A DNA stretch of 64,000 nt from Streptomyces echinoruber (lineage in GTDB: Bacteria; Actinomycetota; Actinomycetes; Streptomycetales; Streptomycetaceae). Under the pieces are notes generated by a model. The model was not told the origin of the DNA, did no database searches, and worked only from the letters and a program-made list of their open reading frames with translations. How positions within the stretch are numbered: the stretch's first letter is position 1; each line of letters begins with the position of its first letter. The DNA is taken from contig NZ_BMWH01000003.1 of the NCBI RefSeq assembly GCF_014651135.1, forward strand, positions 193,708-257,707, given 5' to 3'. The translations under genes and the position numbers were made by a program. Below are positions 1-11,991 of the stretch, one piece after another.

Positions 1-1880
1 TGTCCGTGCAGGAGTACATCCAGCTGCTGGAGGGCGGCATCGACCAGGACGTGGTCAAGGTCTCCGCCGACTTCCCGCTCGCCTTCCAGACCGCCTGGTC
101 GATACTGCTGAACAAGCTCCGCGAGACCGTACCCGAGTCCGTCGACCTGCTGCGCCTGTGCACCTTCTTCGCGCCCGGGTCCGTCCCCGTGCACCTGCTG
201 CGGGAGCTGCCGCAGGAGGAACTGCCGGAACAGCTCGCCGGGTTGCTCAACGACCCGCTGCTGTGGAACAAGGCGATCAACCAGTTGCGCCAGTACTCCG
301 TGGTGCGCCTGGAGTCCCACGAGACGTCCCTGGACGAGTCCGGGTCCGCCGGCGAGTCGGTCTACCTGCACCGCATGGTCCACCAGATCGTCCACAAGGA
401 CATGCCCGACGCGGACCGGCGCGAGTTCGTCGACGTCGTACGGCGGGCCCTGGCCGCCGCCGACCCGCGCCGGCCCGCCGACCCGGACTTCTGGCCGGCC
501 TACGCCGAGATCACCCCGCACCTGAAGCACGCGGACGTCCTGCGGACCACGGACGCGAACGTCCAGCGCCTGGTCCTCAACTGCCTGCGGTACATGTACG
601 TCTCGGGCGAGTTCGCCTCCGGCATCACCCTGGGCAGGCGCGCCCTGAAGGCGTGGAAGCAGCTCCTCGGCGAGACCCATCCGCGGATCTGGTCCCTGAC
701 CCACCACTACGCCAACCTGCTGCGCGCGGTCGGCGACTACGCGGCGACGGAGACGCTCGACCGGGCCACCGTCGAGCACCTGCGTCAGGAGCGGGGACCG
801 CAGGACCTCGACCACCTGCGCGCCGCCAGCGGCCTCGCCGCCGACCTGCGCGGCCTCGGCCGCTACGCGGAAGCCCTGGAGGTTTCCCACTGGATCCTGG
901 CCGCCTACGACGAGCTCTTCGGCGACCAGGACGCGCGCACCCTCCAGGCGCGGAACAACGTCGCCGTCTCCCTCCGCCTCCTCGGCCGGTACGCGGAGGC
1001 GTTGGAGGCAGACCGGGTCACGCTGGAGGCCAGAAGGAGGCTCCTGCGCGGAAGGCACCACCTGACGCTGTACTCGGAGCTCCACTACGCGACGGACCTG
1101 CGCCTGCTGGGCCGCTACACCGAGGCGGAATCCATCCAGACGACGAACGTGAGGGAGCACCGGAACGTCCTGGGCTCCGACAATCCCCAGACGCTGCTGG
1201 CGGAGCACAACCTCGCCCACTGCCACTACCGCATGGGGGACCGGGACAGCGCACGCCAGTTGTTCACCCGCGTCCTGGAGCGCTGCGAGCGCAAGCTCGG
1301 CGAGACCCACCCCTTCAGCCTGCAGTTCGCCACCAGCATGAGCTGCTTCGCCCGCGAACACGGCGACATCGACGAGGCCCGGGCACTGAGTGAATCCGTC
1401 ATCGCCCGCTACGAGACGCTGCTCCCCGAGGGCCATCCCTACATCTGCGGAATCCACTCCGACCACGCCCTCATCCTGAGCAAGGTGGGTGAGCGCGCCC
1501 AGGCGCACGACCTCGCCGAGAGGGCCCTGCGGGACATGACCGCCGCCGTCGGCGAGCGGCACCCCTGGACGCTGGGCTGCGCCGTCAACGCCTCGGCCCT
1601 GCGCAACCTCACCGGGGACCACGAGTCGGCCGCCGACCTGAGCCGGGACACGGCGACGCGGGCCATCGAGGTCCTCGGCCGCACCCATCCGCTCACCCTG
1701 TCCGCCCGCACCGCGTACGCCGACGACCTGCGCGCCCTGCGGGACCGCCAACAGGCCGAGAAGGTCGAGCAGGAGACACTGACCGACCTGGAGGAGACCC
1801 TGGGCCGCCAGCACGTCCACACCATCTCCGCCCGCTCCCGCGTCCGTCCGTACTGGGACTTCGAACCGCAGGTCATCTGA
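1..1880 (+). CDS. fxsT: FxSxx-COOH system TPR protein, C-terminal part (5' end outside window)
   Basis: The reading frame is open from the window edge, so the N-terminus is missing. The visible 624 residues begin with the tail of an NB-ARC/AAA-like region (winged-helix-like leucine-rich stretch to about residue 150, including LLRLCTFFAPGSVP). They then become a long series of about 42-residue TPR units, each with a G-x-x-HP-T type signature (GETHPRIWSL, GSDNPQTLLA, GETHPFSLQF, GRTHPLTLSA). This layout matches the FxsT proteins that accompany short FxSxx-COOH peptides and a radical-SAM maturase in Streptomyces; the partners would lie upstream and are not visible. Such TPR/NB-ARC proteins are thought to act as sensors or scaffolds. 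Identification is by recall of the family. A generic NB-ARC/TPR protein outside the FxS system remains possible. Confidence 0.7.
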   Translation, partial: SVQEYIQLLEGGIDQDVVKVSADFPLAFQTAWSILLNKLRETVPESVDLLRLCTFFAPGSVPVHLLRELPQEELPEQLAGLLNDPLLWNKAINQLRQYSVVRLESHETSLDESGSAGESVYLHRMVHQIVHKDMPDADRREFVDVVRRALAAADPRRPADPDFWPAYAEITPHLKHADVLRTTDANVQRLVLNCLRYMYVSGEFASGITLGRRALKAWKQLLGETHPRIWSLTHHYANLLRAVGDYAATETLDRATVEHLRQERGPQDLDHLRAASGLAADLRGLGRYAEALEVSHWILAAYDELFGDQDARTLQARNNVAVSLRLLGRYAEALEADRVTLEARRRLLRGRHHLTLYSELHYATDLRLLGRYTEAESIQTTNVREHRNVLGSDNPQTLLAEHNLAHCHYRMGDRDSARQLFTRVLERCERKLGETHPFSLQFATSMSCFAREHGDIDEARALSESVIARYETLLPEGHPYICGIHSDHALILSKVGERAQAHDLAERALRDMTAAVGERHPWTLGCAVNASALRNLTGDHESAADLSRDTATRAIEVLGRTHPLTLSARTAYADDLRALRDRQQAEKVEQETLTDLEETLGRQHVHTISARSRVRPYWDFEPQVI

Positions 1881-1932
1881 GCCGCCGCGCCCGGCACGCC
1901 CCGCCCGGCACGCCCCGCCCCCTCCCGCACAG

Positions 1933-1973
1933 CCGAAGGGCCCGTCCCGGACGATCCGGAACGGGCCCTTCGG
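1933..1973. terminator. Bidirectional hairpin terminator between fxsT and kgd
   Basis: Two arms of about 18 bp (1933-1950 and 1955-1973) are inverted copies with one mismatch and a loop of a few bases. The hairpin sits between two converging genes, so it probably stops both transcripts. There is no long T tract, as is usual in this GC range. Confidence 0.75.
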
Positions 1974-2005
1974 GGTGGGCCGGGGGTCACCGGCTCACGT
2001 GGGGA

Positions 2006-5000
2006 TCACGCCTCGAAGACCTCGCGCACCAGCTGCTCCTGCTCGGCCTGGTGCCGCTTGGCGGAGCCCACCGCCGGGGAGGACGAGTGGGGCCGGGAGA
2101 TGCGGCGCAGGCGCTCGGCGGCGGGGATGTCCGCGCCGACGGCCAGGTCGAGGTGGTCGATGAGGTTGAGGGCGATGAAGGGCCAGGCGCCCTGGTTGGC
2201 CGGCTCCTCCTGGGCCCACAGGTACTTCTCGACGTTCGGGTACTTCTTGATCTCCTCCTGGAGCTCCGCACCCGGGATCGGGTACAGGCGCTCGATGCGG
2301 ATGATCGCGGTGTCCGTCACGCCCCGCTTCTGCCGCTCGGCGTCGAGGTCGTAGTAGACCTTGCCGGAGCAGAAGACGACCTTGCGGACCGCGGCCGGGT
2401 CGACCGTGGTGTCGCCGATGACCGGGCGGAAGCGGCCGGTGGTGAACTCCTCCGTCCGGGAGGCGGCCGCCTTCAGGCGCAGCATCGACTTCGGGGTGAA
2501 GACGATGAGCGGCTTGTGGTGCGGGTTGTGCACCTGCCAGCGCAGCAGGTGGAAGTAGTTCGACGGCAGCGTGGGCATCGCGACCGTCATGTTGTTCTGC
2601 GCGCACAGCTGCAGGAACCGCTCCGGGCGGGCCGAGGAGTGGTCCGGGCCCTGGCCCTCGTAGCCGTGCGGCAGCAGCAGCACGACGCCGGAGGTCTGGC
2701 CCCACTTCTGCTCGGCCGAGGAGATGAACTCGTCCACGACCGTCTGGGCGCCGTTGGCGAAGTCGCCGAACTGGGCCTCCCACATCACCAGGGCGTCCGG
2801 GCGGGCCAGCGAGTAGCCGTACTCGAAGCCCATCGCCGCGTACTCGCTCAGCAGCGAGTCGTAGACGTTGAAGCGGGCCTGGTCCTCGGACAGGTACAGC
2901 AGCGGCGTGTAGTCCTGGCCGGTCTTGCGGTCGATGAGGACCGCGTGGCGCTGGCCGAAGGTGCCGCGGCGGGAGTCCTGGCCGGCGAGGCGGACGGGCA
3001 CGCCCTCCAGCAGCAGGGAGCCGATGGCGAGGGTCTCGCCCATGCCCCAGTCGATGGTGCCGTCCTCCACCATCGCCGCGCGGCGCTGCAGCTGCGGCAG
3101 CAGGCGCGGGTGGACGGTGAAGTCCTCGGGGATGTTGATCTGGGACTGGGCGATCCGCTTGACGACCTCGGCGGAGACCGCGGTGTCGACCGGGACCGGG
3201 AAGCCGTCCTGCGGCTCCTGCGGCTCGGCCGGGACCGGCTGGGTGGTCGTGGTGGCCTCGCGGACCTCGGTGAAGACCTTCTCGAGCTGGCCCTGGTAGT
3301 CCTGCAGCGCCTGCTCGGCCTCCTCCAGGGTGATGTCGCCCCGGCCGATCAGCGACTCGGTGTACAGCTTGCGCACCGAGCGCTTCTTGTCGATCAGGTC
3401 GTACATCAGCGGCTGGGTGAAGGCCGGGTTGTCCGACTCGTTGTGGCCGCGGCGGCGGTAGCAGATGAGGTCGATCACCACGTCCTTGTTGAAGGCCTGG
3501 CGGAACTCGAAGGCCAGGCGCGCCACGCGGACGCAGGCCTCCGGGTCGTCGCCGTTGACGTGGAAGATCGGGGCCTCGATCATGCGCGCCACGTCCGTGG
3601 CGTACATGGAGGAGCGCGAGGACTCCGGGGCGGCGGTGAAGCCGACCTGGTTGTTGATGACGATGTGGACCGTGCCGCCGGTGCGGTAGCCGCGCAGCTG
3701 CGACATGTTCAGGGTCTCGGAGACCACGCCCTGGCCGGCGAAGGCCGCGTCGCCGTGGATGGCGACGGGCAGGACGGTGAAGTCCGTGCCGCCCTTGTTG
3801 ATGATGTCCTGCTTGGCGCGGGCGACACCCTCCAGGACCGGGTCGACGGCCTCCAGGTGCGAGGGGTTGGCGACCAGCGACACCTTGATCTGCTCGCCGT
3901 CCAGGCCGGTGAAGGTGCCCTCGGCGCCCAGGTGGTACTTCACGTCGCCGGAGCCGTGCATCGACTTCGGGTCGAGGTTGCCCTCGAACTCGCGGAAGAT
4001 CTGCGCGTACGACTTGCCGACGATGTTGGCCAGGACGTTGAGGCGGCCGCGGTGGGCCATGCCGATGACGACCTCGTCCAGGCGGGACTCGGCGGCCGAG
4101 TCCAGCACCGCGTCCAGCAGCGGGATGACGGACTCGCCGCCCTCCAGGGAGAAGCGCTTCTGGCCGACGTACTTGGTCTGCAGGAAGGTCTCGAAGGCCT
4201 CGGCCGCGTTCAGGCGGCGCAGGATGCGCAGCTGCTCCTCGCGCTCCGGCTTGGTGTGCGGGCGCTCGACGCGGTCCTGGATCCACTTGCGCTGCTTGGG
4301 GTCCTGGATGTGCATGTACTCGATGCCGACGGTGCGGCAGTACGAGTCGCGCAGCACGCCGAGGATGTCGCGCAGCTTCATCATCGACTTGCCGGCGAAG
4401 CCGCCGACGGCGAACTCGCGCTCCAGGTCCCACAGGGTCAGGCCGTGCTCGACGATGTCGAGGTCGGGGTGCTTGCGCTGGCGGTACTCCAGCGGGTCGG
4501 TGTCGGCCATGACGTGGCCGCGCACCCGGTAGGAGTGGATCAGCTCGAAGACCCGGGCGGCCTTGGTGACGTCGTCGTCGTGGCTGGCGTCGATGTCCCT
4601 GAGCCAGCGGACCGGCTCGTAGGGGATGCGCAGCGCCTCGAAGATGCCGTCGTAGAAGTTGTTCTCGCCGAGCAGCAGATTGGCGACCTGGCGGAGGAAC
4701 TCGCCGGACTGGGCGCCCTGGATGACGCGGTGGTCGTAGGTCGACGTCAGCGTCATGACCTTGGAGATGCCCAGCTTGTTCAGGGTGTCCTGGCTGGTGC
4801 CCTGGAACTCGGCCGGGTAGTCCATGGAGCCGACGCCCATGATCACCGACTGGCCGGGCATCAGGCGCGGCACCGAGTGGACGGTGCCGAGGCCGCCGGG
4901 GTTGGTCAGGGAGACCGTCACGCCGGTGAAGTCGTCCATCGTCAGCTTGCCGTCGCGGGCGCGGCGGACGATGTCCTCGTAGGCCTGCCAGAACTCGAAG

Positions 5001-5815
5001 AAGTTCATGGTCTCGGCCTTCTTGATCGCCGCGACGACGAGCTGGCGGTCGCCGTTGGGCTTGACCAGGTCGATGGCGAGGCCGAGGTTGACGTGGTCCG
5101 GCTTGACCAGGGTCGGCTTGCCGTCCTTGACGGCGTAGTGCCAGTTCATCGACGGCATCGTCTTGATGGCCTGGACCATCGCGTACCCGATGATGTGCGT
5201 GAAGGAGATCTTCCCGCCGCGGGCGCGCTTGAGGTGGTTGTTGATGACGATGCGGTTGTCGAAGAGCAGCTTCACCGGGACCGCGCGGACCGAGGTGGCG
5301 GTCGGGATCTCCAGGGAGGCGTCCATGTTCTTCGCGACGGCCGCGGCGGGGCCGCGCAGGGTCACGGTCTCGGGACCCCCGGCCTGCGCCGCCGGCGCCG
5401 CGGGTTCGGCCTTGGCCCTGGGCTGCGCGGGCTTCGGCTGAGCGGGGGCCGGCGGTGCCGCGGCGGGCTTCGGCGGGGCGGGGGCCGCGGCGGCGCCGTC
5501 GACCTGCGCGGGCCGCGCCGGAGCGGCCGGCGGCCGGGCCGGAGCAGGGGCCTGGGCGGCGGGCTTCGCCGGGGTAGAGTCCGCGGGCCTGGCGGCCTCG
5601 GGGGCCGGGGCCTGCGCCTGCTGCTGGGCGGCGCCCGGCTTGTAATCGGCGAAGAAGTCCCACCAGGCGCGGTCTACCGAATTCGGGTCCTGGAGGTACT
5701 GCTGATAGATCTCGTCGACGAGCCACTCGTTGGCGCCGAACGCGGCGGCGGGGTTCTTCCCGCCTTGGTCGGTGTCGGTCGAGATGCTCGAGTTACTGGG
5801 GGACTGTGGCGACAC
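2006..5815 (-). CDS. kgd: Multifunctional 2-oxoglutarate decarboxylase / dehydrogenase E1-E2 (SucA/Kgd)
   Basis: This is the actinobacterial fusion of an E2-like succinyltransferase domain with the thiamine-diphosphate E1 of 2-oxoglutarate dehydrogenase, a TCA-cycle enzyme. Residues 1-60 carry the conserved helix [17 protein letters not shown] and the WWDFF motif. Residues 60-155 are a Pro/Ala linker. About 160-370 is the E2-like domain, with the DHRVIQGA catalytic motif near residue 360. The rest is E1, with ThDP-binding GDDPEA near 757 and the RRRGHNE motif. The length of about 1,270 aa is normal. I chose the GTG at 5815 (VSPQSPSN) because family proteins begin there and an AGAGGG lies upstream; a GTG 27 bp further upstream is in frame but lacks a ribosome site. 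The family is known to be controlled by the FHA protein GarA/OdhI, which is not in this window. Confidence 0.95.
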   Translation of the reverse strand: MSPQSPSNSSISTDTDQGGKNPAAAFGANEWLVDEIYQQYLQDPNSVDRAWWDFFADYKPGAAQQQAQAPAPEAARPADSTPAKPAAQAPAPARPPAAPARPAQVDGAAAAPAPPKPAAAPPAPAQPKPAQPRAKAEPAAPAAQAGGPETVTLRGPAAAVAKNMDASLEIPTATSVRAVPVKLLFDNRIVINNHLKRARGGKISFTHIIGYAMVQAIKTMPSMNWHYAVKDGKPTLVKPDHVNLGLAIDLVKPNGDRQLVVAAIKKAETMNFFEFWQAYEDIVRRARDGKLTMDDFTGVTVSLTNPGGLGTVHSVPRLMPGQSVIMGVGSMDYPAEFQGTSQDTLNKLGISKVMTLTSTYDHRVIQGAQSGEFLRQVANLLLGENNFYDGIFEALRIPYEPVRWLRDIDASHDDDVTKAARVFELIHSYRVRGHVMADTDPLEYRQRKHPDLDIVEHGLTLWDLEREFAVGGFAGKSMMKLRDILGVLRDSYCRTVGIEYMHIQDPKQRKWIQDRVERPHTKPEREEQLRILRRLNAAEAFETFLQTKYVGQKRFSLEGGESVIPLLDAVLDSAAESRLDEVVIGMAHRGRLNVLANIVGKSYAQIFREFEGNLDPKSMHGSGDVKYHLGAEGTFTGLDGEQIKVSLVANPSHLEAVDPVLEGVARAKQDIINKGGTDFTVLPVAIHGDAAFAGQGVVSETLNMSQLRGYRTGGTVHIVINNQVGFTAAPESSRSSMYATDVARMIEAPIFHVNGDDPEACVRVARLAFEFRQAFNKDVVIDLICYRRRGHNESDNPAFTQPLMYDLIDKKRSVRKLYTESLIGRGDITLEEAEQALQDYQGQLEKVFTEVREATTTTQPVPAEPQEPQDGFPVPVDTAVSAEVVKRIAQSQINIPEDFTVHPRLLPQLQRRAAMVEDGTIDWGMGETLAIGSLLLEGVPVRLAGQDSRRGTFGQRHAVLIDRKTGQDYTPLLYLSEDQARFNVYDSLLSEYAAMGFEYGYSLARPDALVMWEAQFGDFANGAQTVVDEFISSAEQKWGQTSGVVLLLPHGYEGQGPDHSSARPERFLQLCAQNNMTVAMPTLPSNYFHLLRWQVHNPHHKPLIVFTPKSMLRLKAAASRTEEFTTGRFRPVIGDTTVDPAAVRKVVFCSGKVYYDLDAERQKRGVTDTAIIRIERLYPIPGAELQEEIKKYPNVEKYLWAQEEPANQGAWPFIALNLIDHLDLAVGADIPAAERLRRISRPHSSSPAVGSAKRHQAEQEQLVREVFEA

Positions 5816-5866
5816 GGCGGCAACCGCCCTCTTCCGCTTCACAAGATGTATGGACAGCGGGAATAA

Positions 5867-5896
5867 AGGCTACGCCTCCCGGTGGCCGAAGGTCAG
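5867..5896 (-). promoter_or_regulatory. Probable housekeeping promoter of kgd
   Basis: On the minus strand, CTGACC (-35) is followed after 18 bp by TAGCCT (-10), about 50 bp ahead of the chosen kgd start. The geometry fits HrdB-type promoters. It is a pattern match only. Confidence 0.4.
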
Positions 5897-6097
5897 GCCG
5901 GGCCCGTTCATCGTCGCGTAAGTCACATCTCGGAGCGTGTTTCGGGCCTGGAAATGGCGGGAAACAAGCGTGGTTCGGATACGGCGGGGAATACGCCGCC
6001 GGGGCCCGGCGCCGCTCGCGCACGGGCCCGTCCCTGATCACACGTGTCCGCCCGTGCGAACGCTCGTGGATCTTGTCCTGCCGGTTCGAACCTTACG

Positions 6098-7204
6098 TCA
6101 ATCCGACGCGGGCCGCTCTCCTGGAAGAGTGACAAGAATCCGGCACCCCCGCTCGGATTCGGCCACGCCTATCCGCCCGCCGTGCAGGTCCACCGCCCAG
6201 CGGGCGATCGCCAGCCCGAGACCGGTGCCGCCGTCGCTGCCCGGACCGTGCGGCCTGCTGACACTGCCGCGGTTGAACCGCTCGAAGACCCGGTGCCACT
6301 CCGAGCGCGGAATGCCGGGCCCCTCGTCGATGACCTCGAGCCGCAGCGAGTCCGGCTGCGGCCCGCGCCGTGCCCTGACCGTGACGCGGCCGTGCGGCGG
6401 ACTGTGCTTGACCGCGTTGTCGATCAGGTTGGCGACGACCTGGTGGATGCGCTCGGGGTCGGCGAGCGCGGTCAGCTCCGGCGGGGAGACGTCCAGGTGC
6501 AGGTGGACGTCGGTGCGGGTGTGGCTGCCGGAGTTGGTGGCGATGCCGGCGCGCGCGGAGGCGACCATGTTGGCCTCCTTCAGCACGCCCGACAGGTACG
6601 GCCACACCTCGAAGCGGCGCTTCTTCAGCGGCACCACGCCGTTGTCCAGGCGGGACAGGTCCAGCAGCGTCTCCACCAGCCGCCCGAGCCGCTCGGTCTG
6701 CTTCAGCGCCGTGCGCATCGTCTCCGGGTCGGCCTCGGTGACGCCGTCCACGATGTTCTCCAGCACCGCCCGCAGGCCCGCGATGGGGGTGCGCAGCTCG
6801 TGCGAGACGTTCGCCACCAGCTCCTTGCGCTGCCGGTCCTGCGCCTCCAGCTCGTCCGCCATGCGGTTGATGGTCCGGGCCAGGTCGCCCAGCTCGTCGC
6901 GGCGGTTCTCGCGCACCCGGCGCGTGTAGTCGCCGTGCGAGATCGAGCCGGCCACCGCGTTCATCTCATCGAGCGGCGAGGTCAGCGAGTGCGCCACGAA
7001 CTGCGTGATCAGCAAGGTGGCGATCATGGAGAACACCATGATGAACCGCAGCTCGGTCTTGGTGTGCACCGCGATCATCGACAGGCCCGTCGTGATCAGC
7101 ACCGAGATGACGACCAGCGCGGCCAGCTTGGTCTTGATCGAGAACGGGCGCAGACCGCCCCAGGACCGTCCCCCATCCGGCCGCGCGGCCGGCGCGTCGC
7201 TCAT
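6098..7204 (-). CDS. Two-component sensor histidine kinase (HAMP, EnvZ-like)
   Basis: A 368-aa membrane kinase that phosphorylates the response regulator encoded just upstream. Two membrane helices (about 28-47 and 53-73) are separated by only a handful of residues, so there is almost no extracellular sensor loop. A HAMP domain follows (about 75-127), then a HisKA phosphoacceptor with NVSHELRTP (His135), and a HATPase_c with NLIDNAVKHS (about 262), DEGPGIP and GTGLGLAIARW boxes. The ATG at 7204 overlaps the TGA of the regulator gene (ATGA), so the two are translationally coupled. With such a short loop the signal is probably sensed in the membrane or cytoplasm, or through a partner. Position next to kgd suggests, but does not show, a metabolic link. 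Confidence 0.93.
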   Translation of the reverse strand: MSDAPAARPDGGRSWGGLRPFSIKTKLAALVVISVLITTGLSMIAVHTKTELRFIMVFSMIATLLITQFVAHSLTSPLDEMNAVAGSISHGDYTRRVRENRRDELGDLARTINRMADELEAQDRQRKELVANVSHELRTPIAGLRAVLENIVDGVTEADPETMRTALKQTERLGRLVETLLDLSRLDNGVVPLKKRRFEVWPYLSGVLKEANMVASARAGIATNSGSHTRTDVHLHLDVSPPELTALADPERIHQVVANLIDNAVKHSPPHGRVTVRARRGPQPDSLRLEVIDEGPGIPRSEWHRVFERFNRGSVSRPHGPGSDGGTGLGLAIARWAVDLHGGRIGVAESERGCRILVTLPGERPASD

Positions 7205-7938
7205 GGCGTCGGGGTCTCCAGCGCGTAGCCGACGCCGTGCACCGTGCGGATCCGCTCGGCGCCGATCTTGCGCCGCAGCGCCTTGATGTGGCTGTCGACG
7301 GTCCGGGTGCCGGAGGCGTCCGCCCAGTCCCACACCTCCGCCAGCAGCTGCTCCCGGGAGAGCACCGCGCGCGGGGTGTTGGCCAGGCACACCAGCAGGT
7401 CGAACTCGGTGGGCGTCAGGTGGACGTCCTCGCTCTTGACCCGCACCCGGCGCTGCGCGTGGTCGATCTCCAGCTCACCCAGCCGCAGCACGCCCGAGCG
7501 CGGGGTGGCCGCGGCCAGCGCGGCCCGCTCCACCCGGCGCAGCAGCACGTGCACGCGCGCCGCCAGCTCCCGCATCGAGAACGGCTTCGTCATGTAGTCG
7601 TCGGCGCCGACGCCGAGCCCGACCAGCATGTCGGTCTCGTCGTCGCGCGCGGTGAGCATCAGCACCGGCACCGGCCGCTGCGCCTGCACCCGGCGGCAGA
7701 CCTCCAGGCCGTCGAAGCCGGGCAGCATCACGTCGAGGATCAGCAGGTCGGGCTGCCATGCCTCGGCGGTGTCGACGGCGGCCGGCCCGTCACCCGCGGT
7801 CTGCACGAGGAAGCCCTCGGCGCGCAGGCGGGTGGCGATGGCGTCCACGATCGTCTGGTCGTCCTCGACCACGAGGATCCGGCGCTGTGCGCCCGGGGTC
7901 GTCGTCGCCGTGCTGTGGGAGGTGTGTGTCTGCTCCAT
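7201..7938 (-). CDS. OmpR/PhoB-family response regulator
   Basis: A 245-aa DNA-binding regulator, partner of the adjacent HAMP kinase. The receiver domain has the acidic pair EDD (25-27), phosphoacceptor Asp69 in LLILDVMLPG, the conserved Thr in MLTARDD and Lys118 in YMTKPFS. Residues about 150-240 form a winged helix (LTPTEFDLLVCLA, RTVDSHIKALRRKIG, VHGVGYAL). The ATG at 7938 is preceded by an AAGGGG ribosome site. The gene is first in a two-gene operon, with the kinase start overlapping its stop codon. The target genes cannot be told from the sequence. Confidence 0.94.
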   Translation of the reverse strand: MEQTHTSHSTATTTPGAQRRILVVEDDQTIVDAIATRLRAEGFLVQTAGDGPAAVDTAEAWQPDLLILDVMLPGFDGLEVCRRVQAQRPVPVLMLTARDDETDMLVGLGVGADDYMTKPFSMRELAARVHVLLRRVERAALAAATPRSGVLRLGELEIDHAQRRVRVKSEDVHLTPTEFDLLVCLANTPRAVLSREQLLAEVWDWADASGTRTVDSHIKALRRKIGAERIRTVHGVGYALETPTP

Positions 7939-8076
7939 CGCCCGCCCCTTGGTTTGCTCTCCGGAATCCGTGGGGTGATCCCTGGTCTGCGCAGACCCGC
8001 GGTCCGCGCGGGACTGCGATTGACGCTTGAATGATCTGCGCCGGGCAGCAGACTACGGGGAGTTGCCGCGCCTTTG

Positions 8077-8787
8077 CTATCCAGGGCGGACGCCGAGGTG
8101 GACGACGTCGGGAACGCCCCGGGCAACGGGGATCTCTTCGGTACGCACCTGCTGGAACCCGGCATTCCGCAAGCTTCCCTCGAATTCCGGGGACGGTTCG
8201 GCCGACCACACCGCGAGCACTCCGCCGGGCCTCAACACCCTTGCGCAGCTTGCCAGTCCGGCCGGTGTGTACAGTCCCCGGTTGTCGTCGGTGACCGTCC
8301 AGCCGGGGCCGTTGTCGATGTCGAGACACAGGGCATCCCACGTGACGGATGTCTCATTGACGTAGCTGATGAGGTCCGCTTCCACGAGGTGCGTGCGCGG
8401 ATCGGCCAGCGCCCGCGCGGAGATCGCCGACAGCGGGCCGGCGCGGTGCCAGTCGACGACGGCCCGTTCGCGTTCGACAACCGTGATCCGGCCCCAGCGC
8501 GGCTGCGTCGCGGCGTGCGCCAGCGAGAACCCGACGCCGAGACCGCCGATCAGCAGGCGCGGTGCGGGGCGCTCGCCGAGGGCGGCGAGCGCGGCGTCCA
8601 CCAGCCGCCGCTCCGACCGCCCGTCGGAGGTGTCCATCAGGAAGCACCCATTGGCGATGATCTCCAGCACGTCGCCGCGCCGCCGCAGCACCACCTCCCC
8701 CCAGGGGCCGTCGCGCCGGTCGAGCACGACGGGGTCGGCGCGGGTGTCGCGCAGCCGGCTGCGGCTCGTGTCGTGAGGAGCGCTCAT
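8077..8787 (-). CDS. SAM-dependent methyltransferase / spermidine-synthase-like protein
   Basis: About 236 aa with a Rossmann fold of the spermidine-synthase type: the glycine-rich motif I LLIGGLGVGFSLA is followed by the acidic residue in TVVERERAVVDWHR and by the DALCLDIDNGPGW motif that lines the active site. The family includes true polyamine synthases and many uncharacterised methyltransferases. The short length and the absence of an evident polyamine gene nearby make the substrate uncertain. The start at 8787 (MSAPHD) is preferred because AGGA lies about 8 bp upstream; another ATG 9 bp earlier is too close to that site. The gene lies downstream of, and divergent from, lon. Confidence 0.75.
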   Translation of the reverse strand: MSAPHDTSRSRLRDTRADPVVLDRRDGPWGEVVLRRRGDVLEIIANGCFLMDTSDGRSERRLVDAALAALGERPAPRLLIGGLGVGFSLAHAATQPRWGRITVVERERAVVDWHRAGPLSAISARALADPRTHLVEADLISYVNETSVTWDALCLDIDNGPGWTVTDDNRGLYTPAGLASCARVLRPGGVLAVWSAEPSPEFEGSLRNAGFQQVRTEEIPVARGVPDVVHLGVRPG

Positions 8788-9001
8788 CCGACCCATCCTG
8801 CGCCGGGGGCGGGGCGGGGGCGAGCGGTTTTCCGGGGTGGTGCGCCTTTCCGGGGTGGTGTGCCTTCCCGACCGGCCGGAGTGCCCTCCCTCCCTTGCCC
8901 GCTCACCGGTATGCGCCGTCTTGCCCTTCTCGTCCCTCCTGATCGCTCACGGCGAACAACAGCTGGGCGGCGCCTGGGGAACAATCGGAGACTCACGAGC
9001 A

Positions 9002-9020
9002 TTGAGTCGGCATAGCTCAA
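9002..9020 (+). promoter_or_regulatory. HAIR operator (HspR site) in front of lon
   Basis: TTGAGT and GCTCAA are separated by exactly 7 bp, giving TTGAG-N9-CTCAA. This is the core of the HspR-associated inverted repeat CTTGAGT-N7-ACTCAAG, with one mismatch in the inner pair. It lies 22 bp upstream of the lon start, where a bound repressor would block transcription. From memory, lon is a known HspR target in Streptomyces. Confidence 0.75.
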
Positions 9021-9042
9021 CTTGACTGCCGAAGGGGAGATC

Positions 9043-11478
<2,436 letters not shown>

Positions 11479-11507
11479 GCACTGGGGGAGGACGCCGCGG
11501 GGAAGGG

Positions 11508-11543
11508 GAGGGGCCCGGGTTCCGTGAGGGAGGCCCGGGCCTC
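11508..11543 (+). terminator. Hairpin terminator after lon
   Basis: GGCCCGGG and CCCGGGCC arms are separated by about 14 bases, and CTCTTC follows the stem. It is placed 30 bp after the lon stop codon. Confidence 0.55.
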
Positions 11544-11572
11544 TTCGTACGTGCGCGTGCCGCGGGGACCGG

Positions 11573-11991
11573 TCAGCCGTTGGCCAGGGCCTGTACCCGG
11601 TCCAGTGCCCCGTTGCCGTGCTTGTTCGGGGGCGACCCCCGAGCCTCCGGCCGGGAGGGTGCGGGGTCAGCCGTTGGCCAGGGCCTGCACCCGGTCCAGT
11701 GCCCCGTTGCCGTGTTTGTTCGGGGGCGACCCCCGAGCCCCCGGCCGGGAGGGTGCGGGGTCAGCCGTTGGCCAGGGCCTGTACCCGGTCCAGTGCCCCG
11801 TTGCCGTGCTTGTTCGGGGGCGACCCCCGAGCCCCCGGCCGGGAGGGTGCGGGGTCAGCCGTTGGCCAGGGCCTGCACCCGGTCCAGTGCCCCGTTGCCG
11901 TGCTTGTTCGGGGGCGACCCCCGAGCCCCCGGCCGGGAGGGTGCGGGGTCAGCCGTTGGCCAGGGCCTGTACCCGGTCCAGTGCCCCGTTG
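11573..11991 (-). repeat. 94-bp tandem array built from the 3' end of the GH25 gene
   Basis: The string that encodes the last 13 residues plus stop of the GH25 muramidase (43 bp, minus strand) recurs at 11573, 11667, 11761 and 11855, as well as at its genuine place, 11949. The period is exactly 94 bp. Each unit is 43 bp of coding tail plus 51 bp of spacer. The spacer carries a CGGGGG-CGA-CCCCCG hairpin closely like the element in prmC. Copies differ at very few positions. Because 94 is not a multiple of 3, the copies cannot extend the protein in frame; they lie beyond its stop codon. Confidence 0.95.

Noticed and set aside
2051..5866. Uninterrupted reading frame of more than 1,200 codons on the plus strand opposite kgd
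   Set aside because: It is the antisense shadow of kgd produced by high GC at third codon positions; its translation is a His/Val/Leu/Arg mixture with no family motif.
11573..11991. CRISPR array
   Set aside because: Repeats are directly tandem with no unique spacers and derive from a gene tail; no cas genes are present.
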